Assembly: GCF_006274605.1 (NCBI RefSeq)
Contig: NZ_CP040846.1
Coordinates: 434,001-498,000, forward strand
Source: Thermococcus indicus
GTDB lineage: Archaea; Methanobacteriota_B; Thermococci; Thermococcales; Thermococcaceae
Reading direction: 5' to 3'
DNA: 64,000 nucleotides
Positions 24,740-31,562 of the stretch are shown here, piece after piece. The translations under genes were made by a program, and so were the position numbers. Each line of letters starts with the position of its first letter. Position 1 is the stretch's first letter. The notes under the pieces were generated by a model. That model did no database searches. It had not been told where the DNA came from and saw only the letters and a list, made by a program, of their open reading frames with translations.

Positions 24740-25342
24740 TCACGGACCGCCCTGGCCGCACTGACCGACCAGCTCTGCCGGCTCGGTACCGAGCCTGAAT
24801 GCCTCTATGTGTACTGCCGCGCTCTGGGTGGTTCCAGGTGCGTCGTTCCCAACCGTGAAGTCCATCCCTATCTTCACGGCGTCTCCGTTCTCCACCACAA
24901 AGCAGACGTCGTTCTTGGCGTTGTCCGATGAGTACACCGGTGCGCCGGTGTTCACGCTGTAAACATCGTGGTCCGCTCCGTAGAACTGTATGGCCGTGTT
25001 GTCGCTGGTTATCCTCACGACGATGGTCATGTTCTCTTCCCAGAGATCGTTGCTGACCTCAAAGACCTCGTCGAAGTTGTACTCCGAGTTCGGGCTCAGG
25101 CCGTCTCCGTAGCCCGGATAGTTCGGGTTGTCGGGGCTTATATCGACGACCAGAACCCCGCCATCGTTGATGTATGCATAAGGCTGGATGGGAGTCAGGT
25201 CGATCAGCTCGTTGTCGTCCGCGACAATAAACCAATGGACGCTCCTGTCAGCGTTGTAGTCCCTGAAGTTGGCTCCCGCTCCCAACACGAGACCGAAGGC
25301 CACTACCAGGCCAAAAATTCCAAGGGCAATATTCTTCCTCAA
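24740..25342 (-). CDS. DUF1102 (TasA/camelysin-like) secreted protein, first gene of operon
   Basis: A 200-residue secreted protein, paralogous to its downstream neighbour: the signal peptide ends at GLVLGAGA, then NFRDYNADR, DDNELIDLTPIQPYAY, DNPNYPGYGDGLSPNSEYNF and FEVSNDLWEEN. I place the start at TTG 25342 because AGGAGG lies 9-14 nt upstream, giving a short basic N-region (LRKN) before the hydrophobic core. The frame extends to 25477 but the extra residues are not signal-like. The ribosome-binding site is buried in a 17-nt perfect hairpin, suggesting translational control. It probably encodes a major filament subunit. Confidence 0.8.
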   Translation of the reverse strand: MRKNIALGIFGLVVAFGLVLGAGANFRDYNADRSVHWFIVADDNELIDLTPIQPYAYINDGGVLVVDISPDNPNYPGYGDGLSPNSEYNFDEVFEVSNDLWEENMTIVVRITSDNTAIQFYGADHDVYSVNTGAPVYSSDNAKNDVCFVVENGDAVKIGMDFTVGNDAPGTTQSAAVHIEAFRLGTEPAELVGQCGQGGP

Positions 25343-25349
25343 TTTTTTC

Positions 25350-25366
25350 GCCTCCTTCGAGGAGGC
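25350..25366 (-). promoter_or_regulatory. Hairpin enclosing the ribosome-binding site of the filament operon
   Basis: The sequence GCCTCCTTCGAGGAGGC (plus strand) is a perfect 7-bp inverted repeat with a 3-base loop. On the minus-strand mRNA the 3' arm is AGGAGGC, the Shine-Dalgarno site of the TTG start at 25342. In folded mRNA the site would be hidden. A temperature- or protein-dependent switch is possible. Confidence 0.55.
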
Positions 25367-25513
25367 ACTGTGGGACAACAGTGAACAGGCCCATCGAGCA
25401 TGTGGGGGACGATACCTAACCACGAACACCCAATCAACACTGTCTACTGGAATCAACGCAGTGCCCCTTGAGGGCAACCCATCAGGGTTGCTCCACGTCC
25501 CATTTGAACGTTG

Positions 25514-25528
25514 TGCTATATAGTAAAT
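25514..25528 (-). promoter_or_regulatory. Promoter of the DUF1102 filament operon
   Basis: Minus-strand AATTTACTATATAGC is a clear TATA element. Transcription would start near 25490, leaving a leader of about 150 nt before the TTG at 25342. That is unusually long for Thermococcus, and it contains the hairpin at 25350-25366. Confidence 0.55.
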
Positions 25529-25713
25529 TCCGAGTTACTGAGTGGTAACGATACATTACCAACGATGAAGTCTTATTACCTTTTTCTTTTGAAAGCCTCG
25601 CCGTTCACGGGGGATGCAATAATCAACCCACTAGGCATTAATCAGTCGAAACCCTTAAATGTCTTCCCGTTTAATAAGGGTCTCGAAGAGGCCACCGTAA
25701 GGTAACCCTATGA

Positions 25714-25998
25714 AACGAGGGGTTCACGTTACCACTCCACCTTGGAGTTGTTGACGCCGTAAGGAGTCCTTTCAAGGCTGTCCGTTGTGGCAGTCAAAAA
25801 CTCTCAATGGTGGCCTTTGAGACAATAACCCCAATCCGCTCTGCGGTAGGGGTAATGGGCCTTAGACCGGGCCTGCGGGCTGAACCGAAACCGGTGACGG
25901 GAGTAGGTGATGGGCCTGCAAACCGAACCGCCCGTTAGCGGGGGGTTAATCCTTCCAAGGCGGGGAGGAGGTCAGAATCAGAACAGAGGCAGTTTTAA
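25714..25998 (+). mobile_element. Remnant resembling the 3' end of an IS200/IS605 tnpB element with omega-RNA-like fold
   Basis: One plus-strand frame is open from 25714, interrupted only by a TAG at 25936, and runs on to a TAA at 25996. Its translation (for example MGLRPGLRAEPKP, VGDGPANRTAR, stop, RGVNPSKAGRRSE) looks like the C-terminal tail of archaeal TnpB proteins. The RNA is strongly structured: ACCCC/GGGGT enclosing CCGC/GCGG (about 25830-25853), ACCG/CGGT, CCCG/CGGG, and a terminal TCCTTCC/GGGAGGA hairpin (about 25950-25970). No tnpA or intact tnpB is present. The relic interpretation is from pattern memory and needs a database search. Confidence 0.45.
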
Positions 25999-26009
25999 GC
26001 CCCGTTTGA

Positions 26010-26444
26010 TTAAATCAGCCTGCTTATCTTTCTATGGTGCACCACGCTAATGGCCAGGTACACGATGGCCGCGAGAAACAGGGGCGGGTTCTCCAGATAC
26101 CAGCCTGCCGCTATGAATATCAGCGAGGTACCCATGTAAAAGGCGCTCCAGCTGATGTCGTGTTTGTTCACCACTTCCATGTACACGGTAACATCGTCGG
26201 GTATTTTCAGGAGCGTAACGACGCCGTGGTTGAAGGCTATAACCCCTTCCCTCTCCAGTTTCGGTATGTGGGTCTGCACCAGGCTGACGTACACGCTTTT
26301 CCTGTGCCGTCTATCTGTGTCCCCCTCTTTCTCTGCTATATACTCGACTATGTCCCGCAGTTCCGCATGACCGTCCCTCTCCTGGAGGAACGTTATCATG
26401 AGCATCCGTCTGTCGTTCCCGAGTATTGCAGTCGTTGCCCCCAT
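26010..26444 (-). CDS. Winged-helix (DUF7344-like) protein with C-terminal membrane helices
   Basis: A 144-residue protein. An N-terminal winged-helix domain (about 5-75: AILGNDRRMLMITFLQ, HAELRDIVEYIA, VYVSLVQTHIPKLEREGVI) resembles DUF7344 of archaeal regulators. Two hydrophobic segments follow (about 97-114 and 117-135) with a basic tail. I choose the ATG at 26444 because GGTGAT lies 4 nt before it, overlapping the stop of the upstream HTH gene; the longest frame to 26516 would overlap that gene by 68 nt. It is probably a membrane-tethered transcription regulator. Its proximity to the filament operon makes that operon a candidate target, by inference only. Confidence 0.72.
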   Translation of the reverse strand: MGATTAILGNDRRMLMITFLQERDGHAELRDIVEYIAEKEGDTDRRHRKSVYVSLVQTHIPKLEREGVIAFNHGVVTLLKIPDDVTVYMEVVNKHDISWSAFYMGTSLIFIAAGWYLENPPLFLAAIVYLAISVVHHRKISRLI

Positions 26445-26448
26445 GCTA

Positions 26449-26664
26449 TCACCGTAACCTGTAGTGCTTGCGCTTATTTCCATTCGTGTAGAATGCTTCA
26501 ACCTTTTTTTGTTCAACCATTTTCCTCAGGGTTCTCTCCACCTTCTGCCGCGTGCAATCAAGTCCCATCTCGTTGAGGAACCTGGTTATGAACGCTACGC
26601 TTAGTGAACCGTGAACCTTGAGCAGGTTGGTGATTTCACTCTCCAAGCTGATGGTGCTGCTCAT
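26449..26664 (-). CDS. Small winged-helix DNA-binding protein
   Basis: A 71-residue protein consisting almost wholly of a winged helix-turn-helix: LESEITNLLKVHGSLSVAFI, then the recognition region CTRQKVERTLRKMVEQKKV and the wing AFYTNGNKRKHYRLR. There is no sensor domain. It is co-transcribed with the membrane winged-helix gene, whose ribosome-binding site includes this gene's TGA. A palindrome, CACTTTAAAAGTG, covers its TATA box at 26702-26714 and could be an autoregulatory site. The regulon is unknown. Confidence 0.75.
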   Translation of the reverse strand: MSSTISLESEITNLLKVHGSLSVAFITRFLNEMGLDCTRQKVERTLRKMVEQKKVEAFYTNGNKRKHYRLR

Positions 26665-26701
26665 GCCTTCACCTCCATGTTAGGCAATCTGTGTGTAACA
26701 T

Positions 26702-26714
26702 CACTTTAAAAGTG
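26702..26714 (-). promoter_or_regulatory. TATA box inside a palindrome (CACTTT-A-AAAGTG)
   Basis: The 13-nt inverted repeat CACTTTAAAAGTG lies 38-50 nt before the ATG at 26664 and contains the best TATA candidate. A repressor bound here would block TBP. Confidence 0.45.
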
Positions 26715-27069
26715 GGACGGCACTCTATTTAAGGGTTCCTGAAAAGTTTGATTTTTGGATTTTCGGCATTTTGGTGCCATATTCGGCTGAAAATCCTCCT
26801 GCTAGTTGCTGAAACCCTTACACATATTGTTTCCACTTGTTTTCAGCCCTCGTTTCCGCGGGCCATTTTGGATATAATCCAACTCCCCGAACTCCTTCCA
26901 AGAATATGAGGAGAGTTTCAACTTTGTTTTCACGAAACCTCACAAATCATCTGTTGATTCTCTGTTCCGACGACGGTACGTGATACGACCTGGGGTATAA
27001 GTTGAGGTTCGAAAAGGGAACTCAGAAGTGGAAGGAAGGTGGGGTTCGAAGGTCTGGAGCCCAGTTGAA
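26715..27069. other. Intergenic stretch without recognised gene
   Basis: About 355 nt, A+T-richer than its surroundings, between the regulator promoter and the tRNA gene. It contains short partial repeats of GCTGAAA (near 26789, 26808 and 26844) and no frame with a ribosome-binding site. I see no RNA fold or gene that I can defend. Confidence 0.5.
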
Positions 27070-27145
27070 TGGTAGCCCCGCGGGGATTCGAACCCCGGTC
27101 AAGGGATCCAGAGTCCCCTATGCTTGGCCGCTACACCACGGGGCT
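27070..27145 (-). tRNA. tRNA-Gln (anticodon CTG)
   Basis: Minus-strand AGCCCCG pairs with CGGGGCT as acceptor stem, followed by discriminator A and an encoded CCA (27070-27072). The anticodon loop reads CTCTGGA between GGGGA and TCCCT, giving anticodon CUG for codon CAG. The T arm has CGGGG-TTCGAAT-CCCCG. No intron is present. Confidence 0.95.
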
Positions 27146-27252
27146 GTACCCGTTGATAGGTTCCGGGATGGATTTATAAATTTTATCCTTCTGAGGCGCC
27201 CCTTCACAAAGCTTATAATCTTCCTCACCCAAAATAGTAACCGGTGGAACCG

Positions 27253-27510
27253 ATGGACTTCGCCCTCTTCATGGAGAGGTACGGTTACAGGATTCTGGTG
27301 CTGGTTTTTGGTGCTGCAATACTCGGAGTAATGCTCTCCCCCTTTGTGATGACCTTCTGGGCCTTCAGCAGCGGCGGCATTGCGGCCGCGGTTATAGCGG
27401 TGCTGGTGCTCGCAGTGGGCGTTGCGCTGATGGTCGTTCCGAAGTTCTGGAATTTCGCCGACAAGATGCGGCAGTCCCATGTCGTTGAAGACTGGAACGA
27501 GGAAGGCTGA
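27253..27510 (+). CDS. Small membrane protein
   Basis: An 85-residue protein starting MDFALFMERYGYRILVLVF. It has two predicted membrane helices (about 14-36 and 39-61) separated by SSGG and a hydrophilic C-terminus (NFADKMRQSHVVEDWNEEG). The ATG at 27253 follows GGTGGAACCG; the in-frame upstream start at 27244 is part of that site. A TATA-like CTTATAAT lies at 27211-27218. I do not recognise a family. It stands alone between the tRNA gene and the DtxR-type regulator. Confidence 0.65.
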   Translation: MDFALFMERYGYRILVLVFGAAILGVMLSPFVMTFWAFSSGGIAAAVIAVLVLAVGVALMVVPKFWNFADKMRQSHVVEDWNEEG

Positions 27511-27590
27511 CGTGGAAAATGGGACATCAAATTCTGCGCCGCGGAGGTTGATTTGAGAGTCCTCACCGTCCCGAAAACTACTTAAACATT

Positions 27591-27604
27591 TTTGGGTAGC
27601 CTAA
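27591..27604 (+). promoter_or_regulatory. Candidate DtxR-family operator in the regulator's own promoter
   Basis: TTTGGGTAGCCTAA is a near-palindrome of the form TTAGG-N4-CCTAA with one mismatch. It lies directly after the TATA box (ACTACTTAAAC, about 27577-27587) and before the start codon. A perfect version occurs upstream of the endonuclease IV gene at 35170-35189. Confidence 0.45.
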
Positions 27605-27617
27605 TCAGGTGAGGTCG

Positions 27618-28055
27618 TTGGAGGTAAGCAAGAGGGAGGAGGAATACCTAGAGACCATGTACATTCTCCACAAGAACAAGGGGATCATCCGCGTCAAGGA
27701 CATCGCCAAGATGATGCGCGTCAAGCCGCCGAGCGTTGTCGATGCCCTGAAGAAGCTCTCGGAGAAGGGGCTGGTGGAGTACGAGAAGTACGACAGGATT
27801 CTGCTGACCGACGCGGGCAGAAAGATAGCCGAGGCAACCTATTCGAAGCACTTGCTCCTCACGCAGTTCTTCATCGACATCCTCGGCATCCCGCCCGAAA
27901 TAGCGGAGCACGACGCCTGTCAGTTCGAGCACTACGTGAGCGAGATAACCGTGCAGAGGATAAGGGAGTTTGCCCAGTACATACAGGAGCAGTGTCCCTA
28001 CGTTCTCAAGCAGTTCATCAAAGAGAAGCTGGCCGAGAACGCGGAGTCTGAGTGA
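27618..28055 (+). CDS. DtxR/MntR-family metal-dependent transcriptional regulator
   Basis: A 145-residue regulator. The N-terminal winged helix has the family start VSKREEEYLETMYIL, VKDIAKMMRVKPPSVVDALKKL and a wing YDRILLTDAG. The dimerisation and metal-binding domain includes EHDACQFEHYVS, whose Glu, Asp/Cys and His residues are the usual ligands. It ends without an SH3-like domain, as in archaeal short forms. I prefer the TTG at 27618 because GGTGAGG (27609-27614) is its ribosome-binding site; the GTG at 27609 lies within that site. It probably senses Fe2+ or Mn2+; the metal is not decided by sequence. Confidence 0.88.
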   Translation: MEVSKREEEYLETMYILHKNKGIIRVKDIAKMMRVKPPSVVDALKKLSEKGLVEYEKYDRILLTDAGRKIAEATYSKHLLLTQFFIDILGIPPEIAEHDACQFEHYVSEITVQRIREFAQYIQEQCPYVLKQFIKEKLAENAESE

Positions 28056-28096
28056 TGCTCCCTTTTTGCTCTTCTTGTCTAATAAAATGAAAGAAC

Positions 28097-29434
28097 TCAG
28101 AAGGCCCCGCCCAGGTAGGCGAAGTAGGCCAGGAAGATTATCGAGAGGGCGTACATCAGCGGGTGTATCTCGTCCCTTCTGCCGCTGAAGAGCTTGAGTA
28201 TCGTGTAGCTGATGAAGCCGATGCCTATTCCGTCGGCTATCGAGTAGGTGTATGGTATGGTTATGAGCACGAGGAAGGCCGGGATGGCCTCGGTGTGGTC
28301 GGCAAAGTTCACATCCTTTATGGCGCTGAGCATGTAGTAACCGACTATGACGAGGGCAGGGGCGGTTGCGAAGGCCGGTATGGCCTGAGCGAGGGGTGCT
28401 ATAAAGAGGCCTATGCCGAGGAAGAGCAGACCGGTGACGAGGGCCGTCATCCCCGTCCTTCCGCCCTCCTCTATACCCGCGGCACTCTCGATGTAGGTTG
28501 TAACGGTGGAAGTTCCGAGAACCGCTCCAACCGTCGTTCCTATCGCGTCGGTGAGGAGAACCTTCTCGGCATCGGGAACCTTTCCGTCCTTCGTGATGAA
28601 GCCTGCCTTGGCGCTCAGACCCGTAACCGTTCCCAGTGTGTCGAAGAAGTCCACCATGAAGAATGCGAAGACAACTCCCAGCGCCCCTACGTTGAGGAGG
28701 CCCTGGAGGTCCATCTGCATGAATGTGTAGCTGATGTCGGGGGTCGAGAACAGGTGCTCGGGCCAGGGGGCGACGCCGGTGATCCAGCCGATGACGCTCG
28801 TAGTTATGATGGATATCAGGAGCGAGCCCTTAACGCGGAGCGCGATGAGAACCATCGCGAGGAAGAGGCCGAAGAAGAACAGCAGTATGTCACCGTTGGC
28901 CAGGGCGGAGGCGTTGAGCCCGGTGAACTGAAGCACTCCGGAGTCGTTCACGACCGCCGTGAGAAGGCCGACATCGTTGAGGCCTATGAATGTCAGGAAA
29001 AGGCCTATTCCAGCACCGACCGCGTACTTCTGGCTGAGCGGTATCGCGTGGATTATCGCGCTCCTGACCTTTGTGACGCTGAGGACTATGAAGATGAGAC
29101 CCTCAACGAAGACCGCCGCGAGGGCGACGCGCCAGTCGTAGCCCATTCCGATGACGACGCTGTAGGCGAAGTAGGCGTTTAACCCCATTCCCGGGGCGAG
29201 GGCGAAGGGCTTCTTGGCATAGAGGCCCATCAGAATGGTCGCGAAACCGGCGGAAAGGGCAGTAACGGCCACGAGTGAATTGAAGGCCTCCTTACCCATG
29301 GCATCGCTGAGTATCGAGGGGTTCACGAAGAGAATGTAGGCCATGGTCATGAAGGTCGTGAGGCCAGCAAGAATCTCGGTCTTCATATCCGTGCCGTGCC
29401 TATCAAACTCGAAGTAATTCTCGAACCATCCCAT
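28097..29434 (-). CDS. NCS2/AzgA-type purine (adenine/guanine/hypoxanthine) permease
   Basis: A 445-residue membrane transporter with about 12-14 hydrophobic segments. The AzgA/PbuG hallmark N-terminus FENYFEFDRHGTDMKTEILAG, GLTTFMTMAYILFVNP, and the substrate-site segments APGMGLNAYFAYSVV and VDFFDTLGTVTGL are present. The family imports purine bases by proton symport, fitting a salvage role beside the de novo purine genes elsewhere in the window. The ATG at 29434 has GGGGTGA 5-11 nt upstream; the GTG at 29443 is part of it. The TATA CTTTAAAAAACC lies at 29475-29487. Confidence 0.93.
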   Translation of the reverse strand: MGWFENYFEFDRHGTDMKTEILAGLTTFMTMAYILFVNPSILSDAMGKEAFNSLVAVTALSAGFATILMGLYAKKPFALAPGMGLNAYFAYSVVIGMGYDWRVALAAVFVEGLIFIVLSVTKVRSAIIHAIPLSQKYAVGAGIGLFLTFIGLNDVGLLTAVVNDSGVLQFTGLNASALANGDILLFFFGLFLAMVLIALRVKGSLLISIITTSVIGWITGVAPWPEHLFSTPDISYTFMQMDLQGLLNVGALGVVFAFFMVDFFDTLGTVTGLSAKAGFITKDGKVPDAEKVLLTDAIGTTVGAVLGTSTVTTYIESAAGIEEGGRTGMTALVTGLLFLGIGLFIAPLAQAIPAFATAPALVIVGYYMLSAIKDVNFADHTEAIPAFLVLITIPYTYSIADGIGIGFISYTILKLFSGRRDEIHPLMYALSIIFLAYFAYLGGAF

Positions 29435-29559
29435 GAGCTTCACCCCTTGGTTTGACTTGTTCCTGCCTAATAACTTGGTTTTTTAAAGATTTTTTTGACG
29501 GAAAAATGTTAAAAAGAAAGGGAAGATGGGGCGTGGGCACTGTTTGGACGGGCGGAACC

Positions 29560-30459
29560 TTAACCCTCACCGCCCACCGCGGTGAAGCCTTCCGCATAGG
29601 CCTTCACGACTCCCTCATCCTCGCCGAGTATCATGAGAACCCTGACCAGGTCCAAGCCCTTCACCCGGGCGAACTCGACGTAGAGGTAATCGTCGCCTCT
29701 GCGGTATAGCTTGACGCTGAGGGGCTTAAAACAGTCGTTTCCCTCGGGCGTAGCCCAGAGCTCGGTCTCTTCGAAGCTTTGGGCTTTAATGGAAGCCTCA
29801 AACCTCTCGGCCAGCGTGTCTATAGGGCAGGTGCAGGTTGCTTTAAGCTCCACAGGAGTCTCGAAGAAGATGTGGTAGTCCCTGAAGTCCGTCCAGGTCT
29901 TGGTCGGCGTCAGGACGGTGAGTTTCCAGGTTGCGTTGGCCGTTGGAATGAACTGGACCGCGAAGTAGGCCTTTCCCGGCGGCAGTTCCAGCCACCGCCC
30001 GTTTCCCTCTCCCCAGCAGTCCCTCGTGTGTTTCGGAGGGGTTTCGTTCCTTAAAACCGCCTGGTAGAAGGATTCCCCGCTCTCCCTGCCCACAAGGGCC
30101 ATTGTAAAGCCGCCCATGGAGCACGGCACCGTCAGGTTGAACTTCTCCGGCCAGTAGATGAGGTAGGCGTTCCAGCCCTCCGGCGGGGAGGTGAGGTTCA
30201 TGTGGGGGTAAACGACGAACCAATCCTTTAGCGTAATCTCGGAGCCGTTGGTCACCTCGGTAATTCTGCCGTCTATCCACCCGCCGATTAGGGCGTTTTT
30301 CGGGGTCTGGAAACTGACATTGAGGGAGCATTCAACGTCCGAGTGGTTCATCGGTGAGTTTTCCTCCCGTGCGCTTGGGGAGAAGCTATCCCCTGCCAGA
30401 ACTGCCATGATCGCCAGCGCAAGAACCAGTAATAACGCGCCAGCAAGGGCCCTCTTCAC
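29560..30459 (-). CDS. Hypothetical membrane-anchored exterior protein
   Basis: About 299 residues with an N-terminal membrane helix (KRALAGALLLVLALAIMAVLAG). The beta-rich exterior domain has several sequons and six cysteines, including CTCPI and a later NDC. The C-terminal GLDLVRVLMILGEDEG and a short tail follow. The family is not recognised. I place the start at GTG 30459, preceded by GGTGGGAATA; a TATA (GATTAAATAG) near 30489-30498 makes the longer ATG start at 30510 unlikely. It stands between the purine permease and ABC transporter genes on the same strand, with separate promoters. Confidence 0.65.
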   Translation of the reverse strand: MKRALAGALLLVLALAIMAVLAGDSFSPSAREENSPMNHSDVECSLNVSFQTPKNALIGGWIDGRITEVTNGSEITLKDWFVVYPHMNLTSPPEGWNAYLIYWPEKFNLTVPCSMGGFTMALVGRESGESFYQAVLRNETPPKHTRDCWGEGNGRWLELPPGKAYFAVQFIPTANATWKLTVLTPTKTWTDFRDYHIFFETPVELKATCTCPIDTLAERFEASIKAQSFEETELWATPEGNDCFKPLSVKLYRRGDDYLYVEFARVKGLDLVRVLMILGEDEGVVKAYAEGFTAVGGEG

Positions 30460-30551
30460 TATTCCCACCGGCTTTATGTTCGGGGCCCTCCTATTTAATC
30501 CTTTCCACATCTGAGGGTGAAAGTTTTAATGGCACTGAGTTAAATCGCATC

Positions 30552-31562
30552 TCATTCCGCTTCGAGCACCGAGAAGCTCCTCACCTCGACATCTACCCTC
30601 TCCGGCATCTCCTCGACGCCGAAGGGCAGTTCATCGAGGAAGCGCTCCGCGAGAATAACACTGCCTTCGATTTCAAGCTTGAGCCTTATCCTCCCTGGCA
30701 GAAGCTCGTAGTCAAGAACCTCCACCGCGTCGCCGGGCCTCACGTAAACGCTCTCGGGCCGGAAGAAGATTCTCACCTTTCCCTCTCTTCCGACGTCGAA
30801 GCACAGCCCTCCGAGACAGGCCCTTCCATTCTCGGCTTTAAGCTCCAGTATGTTGCTCAAGCCCAGAAAACGCGCCACGAACTCCGTCTTCGGGCGGTAG
30901 TAGAGCTCCAGCGGTTTCCCCACCTGCTCAACGTGGCCGACGTTCATGACGGCTATCCTGTCGCTTACCGCCATTGCCTCCTCCTGGTCGTGGGTGACGT
31001 AGACCGTCGTAATCCCCAGCTCGCGCTGGATTCTCTTTATCTCCCCCCTAAGCCTCTCCCGTATCTTGGCGTCGAGGTTGCTCAGCGGCTCGTCAAGGAG
31101 TAGCACATCGGGCTCAACCACCAAAGCCCTTGCGAGGGCAACGCGCTGCTGCTGGCCACCGCTCAGCTGCTCTGGATAGCGGTTTTCGAGGCCTTCCAGA
31201 CCGACCAGCTCAAGCGCCCATCTTACCCTCCTCTCGATTTCCGCCCTTGGAAGCCCTTTCATCTCAAGGCCGAAGGCGATGTTCTTGAAAACAGTCATGT
31301 GTGGGAACAGCGCGTAGTCCTGAAAGACTATGCCTATACCGCGCTCGTAGGGCGGCAAATCGTTCACCGGCCTTCCGTCGAAGAGTATCTCACCCCTCTC
31401 GGGCTTTTCAAAGCCCGCTATCATTCTGAGCGTTGTGGTCTTTCCGCAGCCGCTCGGGCCGAGAAGCGTGAGAAACTCGCTGTCTTTGACCTTCAGCCTC
31501 TCGATACTCAGCCTGAAATCCTCCCACTCCTTGAGGACTCCCTTCAGTTCTACCCTCACCAT
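30552..31562 (-). CDS. ABC transporter ATP-binding protein (iron/thiamine/sulfate-type importer)
   Basis: A 336-residue ABC ATPase: Walker A GPSGCGKTT (about 33-41), Q-loop FQDYALFPH, signature LSGGQQQRVALA, Walker B VLLLDEPLSNLDA and H-loop VYVTHDQEEA. A C-terminal TOBE-like beta domain (about 240-336) is present. This organisation is typical of importers for iron(III), thiamine, putrescine or oxyanions. It overlaps the permease gene by 7 nt. No substrate-binding protein gene lies next to the pair, so the substrate cannot be decided here. Confidence 0.88.
   Translation of the reverse strand: MVRVELKGVLKEWEDFRLSIERLKVKDSEFLTLLGPSGCGKTTTLRMIAGFEKPERGEILFDGRPVNDLPPYERGIGIVFQDYALFPHMTVFKNIAFGLEMKGLPRAEIERRVRWALELVGLEGLENRYPEQLSGGQQQRVALARALVVEPDVLLLDEPLSNLDAKIRERLRGEIKRIQRELGITTVYVTHDQEEAMAVSDRIAVMNVGHVEQVGKPLELYYRPKTEFVARFLGLSNILELKAENGRACLGGLCFDVGREGKVRIFFRPESVYVRPGDAVEVLDYELLPGRIRLKLEIEGSVILAERFLDELPFGVEEMPERVDVEVRSFSVLEAE

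Larger units (their letters stand above)
25343..26009. other. 667-nt non-coding stretch
   Basis: Contains the leader and promoter of the filament operon (25343-25530). A TATA-like CCCTTAAATG follows on the plus strand near 25651-25660, overlapping the inverted repeat ACCCTTA/TAAGGGT (25650-25682). The second half is the highly structured, relic coding segment described next. A 64-codon plus-strand frame at 25511-25705 has no ribosome-binding site and atypical codons and is not accepted as a gene. Confidence 0.6.

Noticed and set aside
25511-25705. A 64-codon plus-strand frame in the gap upstream of the filament operon
   Set aside because: It overlaps the clear minus-strand TATA, lacks a ribosome-binding site and has codon use unlike nearby genes.
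26760-26960. Short GCTGAAA-like and GTTTC-like recurrences that might suggest a CRISPR repeat
   Set aside because: Units are 6-8 nt, irregularly spaced and not identical; no 24-37 nt direct repeat or spacer periodicity, and no cas genes.
28163-29182. A 339-codon plus-strand frame inside the purine permease gene
   Set aside because: Antisense shadow of a membrane protein: the charged, repetitive Glu/Arg/Asp composition is the complement of hydrophobic codons. No start signals.
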